64,000 nt of DNA from positions 1-64,000 of the forward strand of contig MU859190.1 of the NCBI GenBank assembly GCA_033297205.1, in the 5' to 3' direction. The translations under genes and the position numbers were made by a program. This DNA is from Pseudoneurospora amorphoporcata (lineage: Eukaryota; Ascomycota; Sordariomycetes; Sordariales; Sordariaceae). The stretch's first letter is position 1; each line of letters starts with the position of its first letter. Under the pieces are notes generated by a model that was given only the letters and a program-made list of their open reading frames with translations, had not been told where the DNA came from and did no database searches. This document shows, piece after piece, positions 48,001 through 60,200 of the stretch.

Positions 48001-48853
48001 CCAATTTGGGTATCCCGCCGCTGTAATATCGTCGGGGCTCAAAAAGATGGTCGAGTTTCCTGGTGTTGTACGACCGACCCCCATTCTGCATCGAACCCAC
48101 CACGCCTCAGTTATGCAGCATAACGCCGATCTGAAGACACTCCGCATTCCTTCTACGACACCATCGTCAAATTGGGTTTTGTGGCTTCTGGCTGCATCTT
48201 GACCATGTATTATCTTCCTTCCCTTTCTTAAATGTTGCAGCTCCGGCTGTTTGTGGCTCTGGGGCTGAGCGACCTGGAGGCCTCCGTTAGGATCACCATC
48301 TTAGCACCTTGCAGTTCCATTATTCCCAAGTGGCCGTTCATCGAGGAGGCAAGACGAACAAGCCCCGCGCTTGTCAAGAGGAAGTCCAGCACCTTCATTC
48401 TCATTTTATTCTTGTTGTTCAATGTTTCGTCAGTGTTTCGGCGACTCATCCAGCTCCTCTAATGTCATTCGGGGTGCACCGGCGTTGCGGAGGTTGTGAT
48501 CGGGCACCTCAGGCGCACCCACCTCTTGCGGCCTCTTGCGGCCTACCACCTGATGGCTTCGAAGAGTCAAGGATAAGCACACATTGCACCACACACACAG
48601 AACCATTCTGTTTTCATTTTTGATCTTTATTCTTCGACTGTTCAGCTCACGCTGAACTCTTTCTTTCTTTCACTTTTGGGAAAGCACCTTTGGATCAGCC
48701 TCCTACACTCCACCATCCCTTATCGTAACCAAATATGTGTAATGGACAAACGAGAAACCGTTCTGGCGAGAAATAACAGACGGAGCCTCCATGAAAGGAA
48801 GAGAAACATCAGAGATAAGTAAAACCACCAGCCCTTACTAACTACCAACCACC
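45096..48853. other. Intergenic region upstream of MATE, downstream of DUF4360 gene
   Basis: 3.7 kb without a convincing gene. Frames at 46738-47379 (plus) and 46020-46544 (minus) are long but have no protein-like features and mutually overlap. CT-rich tracts at 46675-46700. A possible GCGGCCTCTTGCGGCCT tandem near 48524-48543 is short. The 5' leader of the MATE gene probably occupies the first few hundred bases. Confidence 0.5.
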
Positions 48854-49518
48854 TCAGCACCTCCTCCACTCCAAGTCCCAGGTCTCGCGAGTCGCCTCGA
48901 AGTACGACTTCTCATTGCGGAGAGCACCACGGAAATTGATGTTCAGGATGCCAAAGGCGTCATCGGAGGACGTGGTGCACGACGACCAGGCCCTGGCGTT
49001 GAAGTGGTTCTGAAGGGTGACTGCCTTGTCAATCTTGGACGAGCCGTCGTTGGAGAGTGTGCCCTTGCTGGTAACCTGTTGTTTTTCTACGTATCAGTTT
49101 CTTGTCGCTTCTCACCTCTGCTTTTTTGCTAACAACAAGGAGAACTCACGGAATTGTCCGCATTCAAGCTATAGTAAACAGTCGAGAAGTAATCCAGCGC
49201 AGCGCCTGGGTCCAGCGTCACATGGCCATCCACGAACGTGTCCTTGATGGAAACCTGCCAGCCCGCCGCCACGCCCTTGGCCTGCAGGTGCACCTGGCAA
49301 TTGGCCGTCCGGTTTACCGTGTTGGGGTACTCGATGGCGAAGTGGTTGAAGGTCAGGGTCGGGTCGTTCAAGCTGCCGCTGAACTTGGCCTGTGTCTGTG
49401 GGCATCCGCTGCCTGAGTAGCTGATGGAGTTGATGCGCGGGGTCCATGCTGGAGACTCGGCGAAGGCGAGGGTTGTGAGGGAGAGGAGGGTGGTGAGCGT
49501 GGTCGTGATGGGACCCAT
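48854..49518 (-). CDS. Secreted DUF4360 protein
   Basis: Two exons, 49518-49150 and 49075-48854, 196 residues, with one 74-nt intron (GTGAGT...CAACAG, GCTAAC branch). The ATG at 49518 starts a clear signal peptide, MGPITTTLTTLLSLTTLAFA, so it is preferred over an in-frame ATG 33 codons upstream that would bury the signal. The mature part carries the small cysteine set of this family (GSGCPQT, ANCQVHLQ, SSCTTS and the terminal RRC), which can form two disulfides, and LNINFRGALRN near the C-terminus. The family is common in filamentous ascomycetes and is found outside the cell or in the wall; its activity is not known. A TATA-like element is present about 235 bp upstream (49751-49762, minus strand). 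Confidence 0.9.
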
Positions 49519-52500
49519 TTTGGACTGTTGTGTTTTGTGTTGTGTTGTGTGATATGCGACTGACTGGCTGACACCTAGTGTAGTGATGAGTAGTAATCGG
49601 TGCCTTGGTGTTGACAAGATGGAAGTTCAAGTGTCAAGCTATTGTAGCAAGGGACTTCGGGTGGCAGATGGTACTGTTGTAAGTGATTATGATGATGATA
49701 ATAAGCAAAGAGAGAGAACTCGGCATCTGGAGAAAAGGGCTTCTCTCATCCTTCTTATAAACCATGCTAATATGATGCAATTTAGACTCCGGCTTCCCTT
49801 ATCGTCGCCTTTTCCCCTCTAAAACACCTATGCAAAGGATCTAGATCGATCATCGTCGTGACGAAAGAAACTTGAACATGGTAGACCTCATTTGCCACGC
49901 AACGCACGCTGCGTAAATTGAAGTGATAGAATCGTGCGAACGCACGATGTAGGAAAATCTCATGTTCGCCGTTAATTACAGTGGCCCTGATATTAGCAGT
50001 ACCACCCATTGAATTCCCCGGGAACCGCAATCCCAGCGACACCAAAAAGCGAAAAGAAAACTTTAACAGAACCACAGTTTGGATGCGGACCTTCCGGTCC
50101 CTATTTATCCATATTGGTTACCCGCGAATCCGGAACCCGGGATTGGGCCAACGGTTCATTAGTCCCCAGGTCCCCTATATTACCCCAGTCACGGCTCGTG
50201 CAGGAAAGGTACCAAAAATAGCTGTGCCCACAACAACTGCTAAGTGTGATTCCGTTATCTCTGGTTGAGTTTAGAGCAAGTGCAACGCTACATGTTCACA
50301 CCATGTGTCTATGTCCCGTCTGTCCGTCACCTAATTGAGGTTAAAGCAACGGCGATGTTTGGGCCGGCCAGTTAATGTTGTTCGCTTCTTGATGGGGGAG
50401 AAGTCTGGACGGAAAACGCATCTTGTTCAAATTGTTCCGAGCTTGGCTATTGCGACGCTGGATGCTTTGTCCGCTGTATTTGGATTGACTGTTTTTTCTC
50501 CTTCCTGTTTCGTTGCGACGATGGCTCTATTAACGGGAATCCGGCCTGTTTTCAACGGTTAAGCATATCTAACGGGTGTGTGGTTAATGCTCCCTATCTC
50601 AGCTTAACTGTTGAAAGCTGTTAAGCGTTGAAAATATTTAACCGTTGTGACCTAGTAAATCTTTTAGTATAGGCGGGAGGGTGGGAGTTAGCGTATCTTA
50701 GGTGGATTCTGGGTTAATTCCTTCCTTCTTTCTACTCTACTCTACTCTACTCTACTCCTTCCTCTTTCTTTGCACTTTAAGTTGTCTTTCAAACTTTCGT
50801 CGCCCGCCGAAGTTCACTACTACTACTACCTCATATCGGGGCTGTCGTTATCGTTGTCGTTGTCGCTATTATTATCGCTATCGTTATCGCTATCATTATC
50901 GCTGTCGTTGTTACTATCGTTATCGCTGTCACTGTCGCTGTTTCTAGAGTAATTAATAAGCGATAAAAATGATAATAGTCAATTAGGTAATTAAATCCGT
51001 TTTATATCTATTATTGTTGTTATCGTCGTTATTATTATTAGTAGTAGTAGTGGTGGTAGTAGTAATAATGGTTAGAAGAGGAAGAAGTTAGGAGACTTGG
51101 ACATTGGGGGGCTTTAGCTTTTTTACTTTATTAACTCCACTTCTCTCCTTTTCTTTCTCCTTCTCCATCTTCTCCTTTCCTTCCTTCTTTCCCTTTCTCC
51201 TTTTTCTTCCCCCACCTTCCTTTTTTTATCTATCGTACTTTCCTAAAATAGAAGATTTTCGTCATTTCTCAGGGTCCTGCAGCGGGCCGAAAATTAGCGT
51301 TGTTCCCAGCTTAACAGTTAAGGTTTTTCAACGCTTAAGATATTTCAACGGTTAACAGCGTTGACCAACGGTTACTCTGTACTAACCGTGCAAAACTTCC
51401 CTATACAACTGTTAATGTCGTTTATGGGCCATGGTTGAGTGTTGGAGGCAACAGAGGGGAATCAGTGGAAATAGACTTGAGTTCCGTAATCCGACAAGCA
51501 GTATCCTTGGTTAAGACACGGCTGAGGAAATAGTTTTGTCGCAGTTGCCTTCGTGCACGGCAGTTGTAGTTCCTTATATTTGATTAAGAGCTCTATTTGA
51601 TCGGCATCAAGCACGTTGTTCGAGCTACGGCTTTTGGATTTTGTAGCATCAGAATTCGCGTTGTTGATCATGGTCTTCACATACTAGTGGCACTTCACTC
51701 AGCCAAAGGGTTAGGTAATCCATCAACTTGACCATAAGACCAATAAGAACACGGTTGGAATCGCTGCAACTCCATCTACATGTACATGCACCTATTTCCG
51801 GCAACCTAAACTCTTGAAGCTCCAGATGCATGCATCTTCGTTGCATGTTTTCCAGCGGTTACCGGCTAGGGGACGGACGGCCGGACCAAGTGTTCTCACA
51901 TGCAACAGACGACCCAGAACCCCAGACAGTCCCATCAGAGTAACGGGACCAACGATCTTGTAGGTTCCAGGCACTGATAGACCCTTGAATGTTGCCCCAG
52001 GAATTTATTAATGCCTGCATAAGCTAATATACGGAACCACAGGCGTCAGAGCCCAAGCGGTCCTATGTTGCCATGATGATGTCGCAGTGCAATATCTCGT
52101 TCGGGGGCCCCGGAGTCGCTTCGATCCTGGGGTAGTAGCATCATGTTTATGCCCCTTCCCGGCTAACGAGAGCCTGGTATGTGCCTACCATTGCCCCTCA
52201 ATGCTCCCCTTTACGGCCAGAAGCGGCATACTAATCGCTCGGAATTGGCCTGCTGAAGATATGCTTTCCGTGCATAGGTAGATTCAGTTGATGGGAGGGA
52301 GGCAAAACACCTGTGTACCTAGGATAGAGCGTCTACCCTGGGGCCTCTACCCCCTCGAATATCTCTGGAGGAACAGGTCGCCGGTGTAGTATTAGTACGA
52401 GGAATTACTAGCTCAACCCCACCTCTAGCTTCTCGACCATAGCAGCTAGGTCCTCAACAACTTAACTGCCTTCGTCCTGCACGGGGATGTCGTTACAGCA

Positions 52501-54092
52501 ATAGCAGCACACGCATATCGGATACGCAACAGTTGCCGAACAACCTTTACGGCAGACGACAATCATGCGAGATCACCAAACAGAACCGGGGCTCCATGGT
52601 CCATCTGCGTCAAGGGGCGACATAGATGTCGTCCACTTCTGGCTGGACCTGTACCATAATCAGGTTTGTCAAGAACGGGACCTCACCTGGTCACTGGTAA
52701 GCTGTGTGACGCTTCACCTCGTGGCAACTTCAGGTTAGCTTCCGAACGGCTCTCAATCGGCATACTTCACCTGCCTGATTGAATGGAGTGACTGGCAGCC
52801 GTAGACCGTGGAAGGGGTTGCTTCGGTACTTAGGTAACCAGTGCCACGACGGAACAAATCCGTTTTTTGCCCTCCCACTCCCCCTGCCGTGGTTTTTGAG
52901 AGGTTGGTAATGTCGTATCGTACCTAATGTTGACGTCGGATGGCAAAAAAAGATTGGGAGGTTCGTCCCTGGAATTGGGTGAAGGGGAAACTTCAATCGA
53001 TGCTTGGGACTATGTAGGTAGATACCGTGTTGTTTTCCTGCCGACTGAGACCAAAACCCATTCCAGATGCTTGGGTAATAGGGTGATTGCGACTTTGCTG
53101 TTTCCAACTTCGAAAGTCCGTGCGGTGCCAGCCGGAGATTAAAGGGTCAAGTGGAAGAGTAAAAGACTCACGTAAAAAAATGCAATCCAGTGCTGTGAAT
53201 AAAAGCCTTGATTGAGCGGAACCTGAGTCCTTCTACCGTTAGGGGCTAGCATCCAATCTGAAGGGGAGTGGGCCGGGCGATGCCGGAGGCTAAGCAGGAG
53301 CTTTACTGCACTTGCTCTAAATCGGACGAAAAAGATGTGAAATTTCCAGAACTGAACTAACGTTGAAGACTTGAGCGCCTAAAGGACGGGAAGTGAAGGG
53401 CTGATTGATAGGTACCTTCTACCTACTATCTTTATAGACGGGCCGACGTTCAACGAAAAACTGCCCGAACATACCTAGAGATATGCTTGTGCGCGGCGCG
53501 TTCGCCCTGGATTAGACGTCATTGACGGTGCCGATTCCGTGTCTTCAAGTTGGTAGAGCGCTCTTCACAATCTACAGGAGGCCGGGGCTCGGTGCAACAT
53601 TCACCGAGTACAGTATGCCACCGCCACTCAAGCACAAGGGCACTACACCACCTACCCATTCGCCAACTCAAGCACCACATAGAGAACCAAGCATCGCCAA
53701 AGGATTGAGTATTTAGACGTTAACAGTCGTTATTATCATTCATTAACTGCCATATCTACGAGTATAGCTTCACATACTAACGTTTACCGTAACCAACGTA
53801 TCCCTTCGCAAATTTAACTTCAATTCCATCATTATACCGTTCATTCCTTCCCCAATGAAGGAGGGGAGTTCCTGTTTCCTACATTGCACAACTCCGCGTA
53901 CAAACTCCTTCAGTCCCGTCCTTTGCGTAAGAGTAGCCGAAACCCAACTCTTCCTATCCCACAAAAACCTTTCCTACAAGGGGGTATCCAGATCTTCTTT
54001 CGTCGAGACTATACCAGTTATAGTACGCCAAAACTTCTTATAATCAACTCTTTAAACTATATTAACCGCCGCACAAACGTCAGAACAATGCT
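49519..54092. other. Intergenic region with simple repeats
   Basis: 4.6 kb lacking a supported gene. Notable content: two clusters of CAACGGTTAA-type motifs (about 50548-50640 and 51299-51415) flanking pyrimidine-rich and hexamer microsatellite DNA, a CTACT tandem (50731-50757), and a tRNA-like A-box segment near 53550-53570. Small frames such as 52730-53107 show no family traits. Confidence 0.5.
50842..50943 (+). repeat. TCGTTA/TCGCTA-type hexamer microsatellite
   Basis: About 17 imperfect 6-bp units of the form (A/G)TCG(C/T)T with TATCGT, TGTCGT, TATTAT variants. Read in frame it would encode LSLSLSL-like repeats, which is why open frames appear here; those frames are artefacts of the repeat. 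Confidence 0.75.
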
Positions 54093-55249
54093 TTACTTCT
54101 TCTTCTCCTGAGTGGTAACGACGCAGTCGTCACTCTCGTACTGGGGAAGCGTACCACCCTCTTCAAGCCTGGCCAAGTCGGCAGGGAAGTAGATGCCGTC
54201 GATGGAAACCGGGTCCTGGTTGTAGAGGTACATGAAGTAGTAGTACATGCCGCAGAAGACGCCGCCGCCAATGGCGTTTCCGAGAAGAGCAGGAATGATG
54301 CCTGGTTCAGGAGTGTTAGTATCAACGAGCAAAGGGGGGGAAACAGGAACAACGTACCCTTCCAGATGTAAAGGCCGACAGTGACCTCGGGGGTGCCGTG
54401 CCAGATACCCATGGGGATGAAGAACATGTTGGCGACAACGTGATCGAGGCCGAGAATGGCGAAGCAGAACACAGGCCACCACATGCCCATGGCACGAGAC
54501 ATGAGATCTCTACCGGCAAGACCGAGAAAAGCAGCGAGACAGACGAGCCAGTTGCAGCCGATAGCGCGGATGAAGATGTGGTGCCATTCGGGAACAACTT
54601 GCTTGGCGTAGACGTAGCTCTGAATTACCTTTACTTGAGCAGGATCTCTGAACAAGCCGCCATCTGGAAACAGAAAGAAAAATTAGCGTTGCTCGAAAGC
54701 GGTTGACTCCCGTCGGACAAAAGAGAAGGCAACATACAACCAAAGATAATCGCCATAACAAAAAGACAGCCGCAGAGGTTACCCCAGAAGCAGATGAACC
54801 AATGGAGCAACATCTTATACCAAGGGACACGGCCTTGAAGGAAAGCCACACCAGTCAACTGTTGGACGAGAGGTTAGCACCCGCAAAACACACAAAGATC
54901 CTTTGCATCTTCAACATCCACAACATACCATGGTAGACCCGGTAAACAAGTCGGCACCGCTCATAAAGATCATAACCAAGGCGCAAGGGAAGAGAATGGA
55001 GCTGATGGTCTTGACGAGACCAGGAGTGTTCTCGGCCATCCAGGGAATGTCGCTGGCGATAAAAGTGGCACCACCGGCGAAGGATACTAGACAGCCAGCA
55101 GACACGGCCGAGCAGAAGATCTTGGCCGGAAACATGCTGGCCTTGAAGGTACCCAGACGGCCGACGATTTCGATCGTCTCGATAGGGCTGTAGGCGTTGC
55201 CATTGCGAATCCAGACGGTGTTCTGCTGGTTTTGAATCCGAGCGCCCAT
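54093..55249 (-). CDS. Formate/nitrite transporter (FNT family) channel
   Basis: Four exons: 55249-54929, 54858-54738, 54663-54358 and 54301-54093, encoding 318 residues. Introns are 70, 74 and 56 nt, all with GTATGT or GTACGT donors and CAG acceptors. Family signatures are intact: KAS at 36-38, MSGADLFTGS around 96-105 (broken helix 2), GNLCG in helix 3, GCNWLVCLA at 183-191 (broken helix 5), and LDHVVANM at 220-227 with the conserved pore His222. The six-helix protein would assemble as a pentamer in the plasma membrane and pass small monovalent anions such as nitrite or formate. Similarity to the Aspergillus NitA type is expected, but the substrate is not proven by sequence. No nitrate-assimilation genes are adjacent. 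The C-terminal tail is hydrophilic and ends EKKK. Confidence 0.94.
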
Positions 55250-56821
55250 CTTGGCGGTTTGACTATCGGCTCAGAAGCTCGAAACCGGGTGGATGTTGCT
55301 ATGTGAAGGAAGAGAGAGGCGTTCCCCCGTACTGGGAACTTTGGCGGATGTTGGGACGAACTGCTGGTCGTCGAAGGAGGCTCAGGAACTATGTCGCGCC
55401 CAGCGATAGGTGAGAAGTGTTCGTAATGGTGCGGGGTTGAGATGATGGGGTGAGATATAGTGGCGTGAGAAGAGAAGATGGAACCAACGGCTGACAGAGA
55501 ATCGGACGGAGGTCGAGGCAAGTAGTCCTTCAAATGTGTGGGAGCTGAACCGGAGAAACAGCCTATAAAAGCATTCCCCCAAAGCTGTGGATATCTCGTG
55601 GCTCCGTGGTGGAGTCGAGTTCCAACACCAGGTGCACCCCTCGACAGTCGAGATCAGGAATGGAAGGCCCCATCCCTGTTTGCTAAGATATGAAGTCACT
55701 CCCAATGGACTTTGAAAGTCTGGAGCATCTTCTTGGGGGTGAGGCGTCCGCGTCCGAGGATTTGCAACTTTGTGAACGGCAAGGATGGAAATTGTATCAA
55801 GCTTCTGTTTCCACAACGGGGGCTCAGGAAAAGACGGAGAAGGGAAACTATTGGCTTTGGATGGATCTCTTGATCCTCACGCCGCCGGTGAGACCGTGAA
55901 AGTCTAGTTGTTTTCAACCGAAGCTGCCCGGGTCTCGTCCGTGGTTAGCACGGCGGGGTGAAGACCAGAAACCGGGGGTTGAGGCGCACAAGAAAAGTGG
56001 ATAGGATGAAATAAAGTTCAGATGCGGCGCACCGGCCCCCGTGCGCATCCGGTCTGATGGTTCTCGGAGTCGACATGAGCGGCTCGTGAACAGCACAAGC
56101 CCCCAACGGTGGCTGCTTCATGTTTCAAATGTGTTAAATGTTGACTTGACTCTCCCATTCTTCGCTTTCACGATGTCAGCCGTTTCGGATCTACCACAAC
56201 AATGGAGCAAATTTGAGTATTTGACCGAGGTGGTAGGCTCCATCGAGGTGTGATGACTCGCGCCGTACCCAGCTTACCGTGACCCAGTTGTGATCAGACT
56301 CGGCCCAGTTGCAGAACCTCACGCATAACCCTCGATGACCCTCCTTCCAAGATCACCAGAAGTTGACTGTGGACCGGATTACCGAACGGGCATCTTTGAA
56401 GTGCATAGCGACGACGATGCTTGGGGTTTTATTTTGCATGCAAGGGTTTGTCGACGGTGAGGCTTGAATCTTTGTTGACTATTCCGTCTCTAAAAGGCCT
56501 TTCTGCTTTTTTTTTTTTTTTTTTCCTTTTTTTTTTTGCCTGAGGTTAAAAATGCACAGGATGTCGTTGACAACCACAAGATAAGCGTTACCCCTTTTTC
56601 TTCGGGCTTAGCCGAAGCCCAAGGTAAACAAAGCAATGCCCAGCCGAAACCTCCTTGTGTCCGTAGGGCCGTGCACTTGGCGGGCAGCCGGAAGTCAGGT
56701 AGAGGTAGCAATGCGTTAAACCGGCACCGATACGGCTAGGACGCGGCATTGCCCCCCTGGAACATTCTGCGCACCCACAAGTGCGTCTCTCCGCATCGTC
56801 TGTAGTGTACTGAAAGCCGCA
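55250..56821. other. Upstream region of the FNT gene and spacer
   Basis: Several overlapping 60-145-codon frames with no domain. GATA cores occur (for example CAGCGATAGG near 55400 and GGATATC near 55587), which could be sites for nitrogen-regulatory GATA factors if the transporter is nitrite-related; this is speculative. A long T tract with a C interruption lies at 56509-56537. Confidence 0.4.
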
Positions 56822-58212
56822 TTATGACTTGCGCGCGTATCCGGGGGATTGACCGTTTCTCCACTGCCATCGGTCAGATGGCGGTTGGCGAACTTCCTTC
56901 GACGTACCACTACCACTAGGTACCACTACCACCACCATGGATCCCCGAGCTTCGAGGTCGGATATTCGCAGGGCGGCTTCTTTTCGAAACAGTTCATTAT
57001 AGACGCGACGGTCATGGTTGTCGTACTCGTCCACGCTCGGCAAGGCGTCCTCTCCACCTAGTTTCATCTCCGGCATCGGGCTCGTCGCGGTAGAATTCGA
57101 GCGGTGCCGTCGATGTGTGCGAGATCGAGCGTGAGCGAATGAGTGGCTGAATCCTCGCCTACTGTGGATGCTTCTGCTATGGGTGCTGTGGATAGGGATG
57201 GTCCAGGGGAGACTGTGGTCGTGGATGTAACGGCTACCGGTGGACAACAGCCGAGGGAAAAGTCGCTGGATAAGCGGCTTGAGGGTCATGATGCATGCAC
57301 AAGCAATGGCAGCATTGACTTTTACACTTGTCCAGTACATGAGCGTCGGCATGTTGTATGTCGAGTCGAACGGCTTATGGTATTTGAACCAGTCAGCAGA
57401 TTGGCGGTTGTTCTCGATCAGAATCAAGAGGCGGAGGACAGAGACGATGCAAACACTTAATAACCGGAAACGGTAAGTCATGATGAACACAAGTACTGCC
57501 CCTTTACCATCGTGCTTGGGGCCGAGAAGGACGGGAGGATTAGCGAGGTGTTTGATGCTTCTCGACTTACAAAAATCCCAAAGCAAAGACGCCGACTAGG
57601 GCGATCTCCTGGCGCCGTGGTAGCTTCAGTCTGGAAAGAGCTGGCATGGGGAGAGCCATAATGAACAAATGGGCGCCTATGTGGAGGCTGGCGTTTACCC
57701 ACCACACATTGACGGGGTGGCAGTAGACCTTCTTTCCTGGGATCATGAAGTAGCTCCAGTCCCAGAAGGCGGCGAGAGGGACACATGCGGTGCAGACGGA
57801 TATGATATGCTAGACGCCAATGGCCGTGACGGCGACAATGCCGACTTGAATGGCCCGCTTTGTCTAGCTGTAGGTGAAGATTCGGCAGTAGAGCAGTAGG
57901 ATGGAGATTCTGGTGAAGGCGAGACTCAAGAGAGTAGAAGATGATCCCGTAGAAGGCTGCCTGTTGATACGACAAGTTTTTCCACCTGGTCCGGTCTGCA
58001 AACTCTCAACCGTGACTTCCAAATCCCGTCTCGGTCAATCACAGCCGATGACAAGTTCACAAAACTCGGGAAGGAATGCGCAACCATACCCTTTCCAGCG
58101 CTGGCAGCTGCAGGGTGTCTACCTCCCATGCGTGCTTGCCTGCTCCTCTGACGGCTTCTATACGTCGGTGAAAGCTGTTAGTCAAGACTGATAATGGGGG
58201 TGGGGATACCTA

Positions 58213-58839
58213 ACGTACCGCAGCGGGATTATAAGGAGGGTGTCTAGGCTAGATAGGGGTGTCTAGCCCAGACTGTGATTCTAGCATAGTCTGGCTATCT
58301 AGGTTAGACTTCAAATCTAGGCTAGACAAAAAATAGAGGCCTCTGATTAATCAGATTTGGGTGCAAAATAATAAAAGCCAAAGACCCCTATAAGGACCTT
58401 CTGAAGGCCATCACAAGGGTTATTAGTCTTTCTAGTAGTAGTTTGGGTAGGCGGGACTTTGACTTCAAAATCCGGATGAGGGCATTCACACTTCCGCGCG
58501 CGTAACTTTTCGCGCAACGGAAAAAAAGCTGTCGCCAATTGGAATCGAACTGGCGATCACAAGGGACTCAGAGACAGCGACGATAAGAACCATTGAGCCA
58601 CTGGCCCAATTGATTGAAACCGGGCTTCGTGCATTCCTTTAATATAGGGTAGGAGGAAATGAACTTTGGGAAAGAAGGAACTATCACCAAAATAGATCTA
58701 ACCAATCACAGGCCTCCATTGGGCGTCTAGGCTAGATTTTGAGTCTAGGCTAGACACCTAATCTCAACTGACTAGAACTCTAGCCTAGAATTGAGGCATC
58801 TAGCCTAGATGACCGCTCGATTTTTCCGCTACGGTACGT
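58213..58839. mobile_element. Small TIR element with palindromic subterminal repeats
   Basis: Imperfect terminal inverted repeat ACGTACCGCAGCGG (left) and ACGTACCGTAGCGG (complement of right). Both subterminal regions contain several copies of the near-palindrome TCTAGGCTAGA/TCTAGCCTAGA (about 58239, 58317, 58722, 58742, 58783 and 58798). The interior holds a Pol III-like unit (58521-58612, minus). No transposase. The target duplication is unclear; flanks are TA on the left and TTAA on the right. It sits inside the first intron of the Pth11-like gene. Confidence 0.6.
58521..58612 (-). ncRNA. tRNA-like Pol III unit inside the TIR element
   Basis: On the minus strand an A-box match TGGCTCAATGG (about 58591-58601) and a B-box match GTTCGATTC (about 58543-58551) are spaced as in tRNA genes, and a run of seven T follows immediately (58521-58527). 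Acceptor, D and T stems do not fold properly, so this is a degenerate tRNA or a tRNA-derived transcript unit rather than a working tRNA. Confidence 0.4.
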
Positions 58840-58974
58840 TTAATCGCGCTTGCTAATACTGCAGCGGAAACACCTGCAAGAGACAACATCAAACGTCAGT
58901 CCCTTTACTCTGCAACATTCAGCTTATCTCAGCGCTCAGACCACCTTGAGCTTACGTGCATGTTTCGTTTACTG

Positions 58975-60200
58975 CACTTTTAATATTTTATCAATAAATT
59001 ATTTTCTTCTACCAATCTAGGTAATATTTTACACTCCGCTCAAGGAGGTCTGAGTACACAACCAGATCCCAATCGCGTAAATGTTGATGTGACGAACGGC
59101 AGTCTGATCTGCCTAAGTGAGATAGCTGAAGGTATTAAACTATCAGAGTCGTTCGGTGAAGCCAAAAGGTTCACAACAAGTATGGTAGCGTTATACGTGT
59201 CTCGGTGATAATGATCAATTGACTACTGTCGAACTATCTTGCTAGCTGGTTCTCTAGGTGCCTTCTTATATCTCTGCCATTGACTGGGACCCGAGTGTCC
59301 TTAGACTCTTGATGTTGTCCTGGCTCACTTAGAGAGTCTGGCTCACTTTGTAAGCTGGCTCACCGTGTGGCCCTGGCTCACGCGTGAGCCTGGCTCACGA
59401 CGTGAGCCCTCTTAGCTTGTAAGCCTTCTAGTCTTCTGTCTTACTGGCCTCTATGGTTACATGGCCCCGCCTCTGCGTGTCCTAGTGACTTGGTTGGCCC
59501 GTGCCACTCGCTTAAGTTCGTAACAGTTGACCATCTTACCAAAATATCAGCATCAATACTATAACTCTACCAAACGTCGCATCACAATACCTTTAATAGA
59601 TTTATAATCGCGTAAATTACCTCTATCAAATAGTATCTATCTTATTATTACTAATATAGGGGAGGACTTAGGAGAGTTAAGTTTATAGTCAGGTTCTATA
59701 GTATTAATAACTTAATACTATATTAAACTCGAGAAAAAAATAATACATTGTAGGAAGGAAAAAATTATACCTAAATAATGAGATTGATATAATCTTTATA
59801 CTTACAAAGTTTTAAGAAGTTTAAATGAAAGGCCGTATTGTAATGAGTAGCGAACTACCTAGTTAAAGTGCGTTACTATATAAAATTTTCACATTTCTAC
59901 AAAAACTTCATACTTATATTGATCATATAAAAAAACCAAATATAATATTATATTCGCTTCATCGAACTCATTCTTACTATATATTTAGTTTTACCAATAC
60001 CCTTTATTAAATATTGTTCTTATTGACTGTTTCTGGCAAGCCTGTCATTTTGTCCCTGTCTACACGACTACTATCTGATCTAGAACTTAGACCTCTTTTT
60101 TAGGCGTTCTCAATCAATACCGACAAATACACTGAAAGAAACGATGCACGAACCACGAACTGGAAAGATTCAATTCTTGGCGGCCGCAGGTCGCCCCCTG
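58975..60200. mobile_element. AT-rich transposon remains with an LTR-like segment
   Basis: Bases 59540-60060 are strongly AT-rich and stop-laden, like the RIP-mutated block at 17937-26770. A segment at 59082-59525 has complementary ends (TGTTGATGTGACGAAC... and ...GTTCGTAACA) and could be an LTR, but its flanks (GTAAA and GTTGA) do not match as a target duplication. It includes the CTGGCTCAC array. Family not identified. Confidence 0.45.
59320..59398 (+). repeat. Five CTGGCTCAC repeats at 17-18 bp period
   Basis: Copies begin at 59320, 59338, 59355, 59373 and 59390. The separators differ in sequence but keep a constant length, and GTGAGCC inverse copies overlap at 59384-59390 and 59402-59408. 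The regular period suggests binding sites or expanded LTR sequence rather than slippage. Confidence 0.7.

Noticed and set aside
50702..50952. Open frames encoding Leu/Ser or Tyr/Arg repeats
   Set aside because: They are translations of the hexamer microsatellite in different frames, not genes.
53535..53615. tRNA-like segment with AGTTGGTAGAGCG
   Set aside because: The A-box-like part is good, but no acceptor stem pairs and the expected B-box (GGCTCGGTGC) lacks the required core; at most a relic.
59082..59525. Firm solo LTR call
   Set aside because: The ends are complementary and LTR-like, but the flanks do not form a target duplication; kept only as a low-confidence segment.
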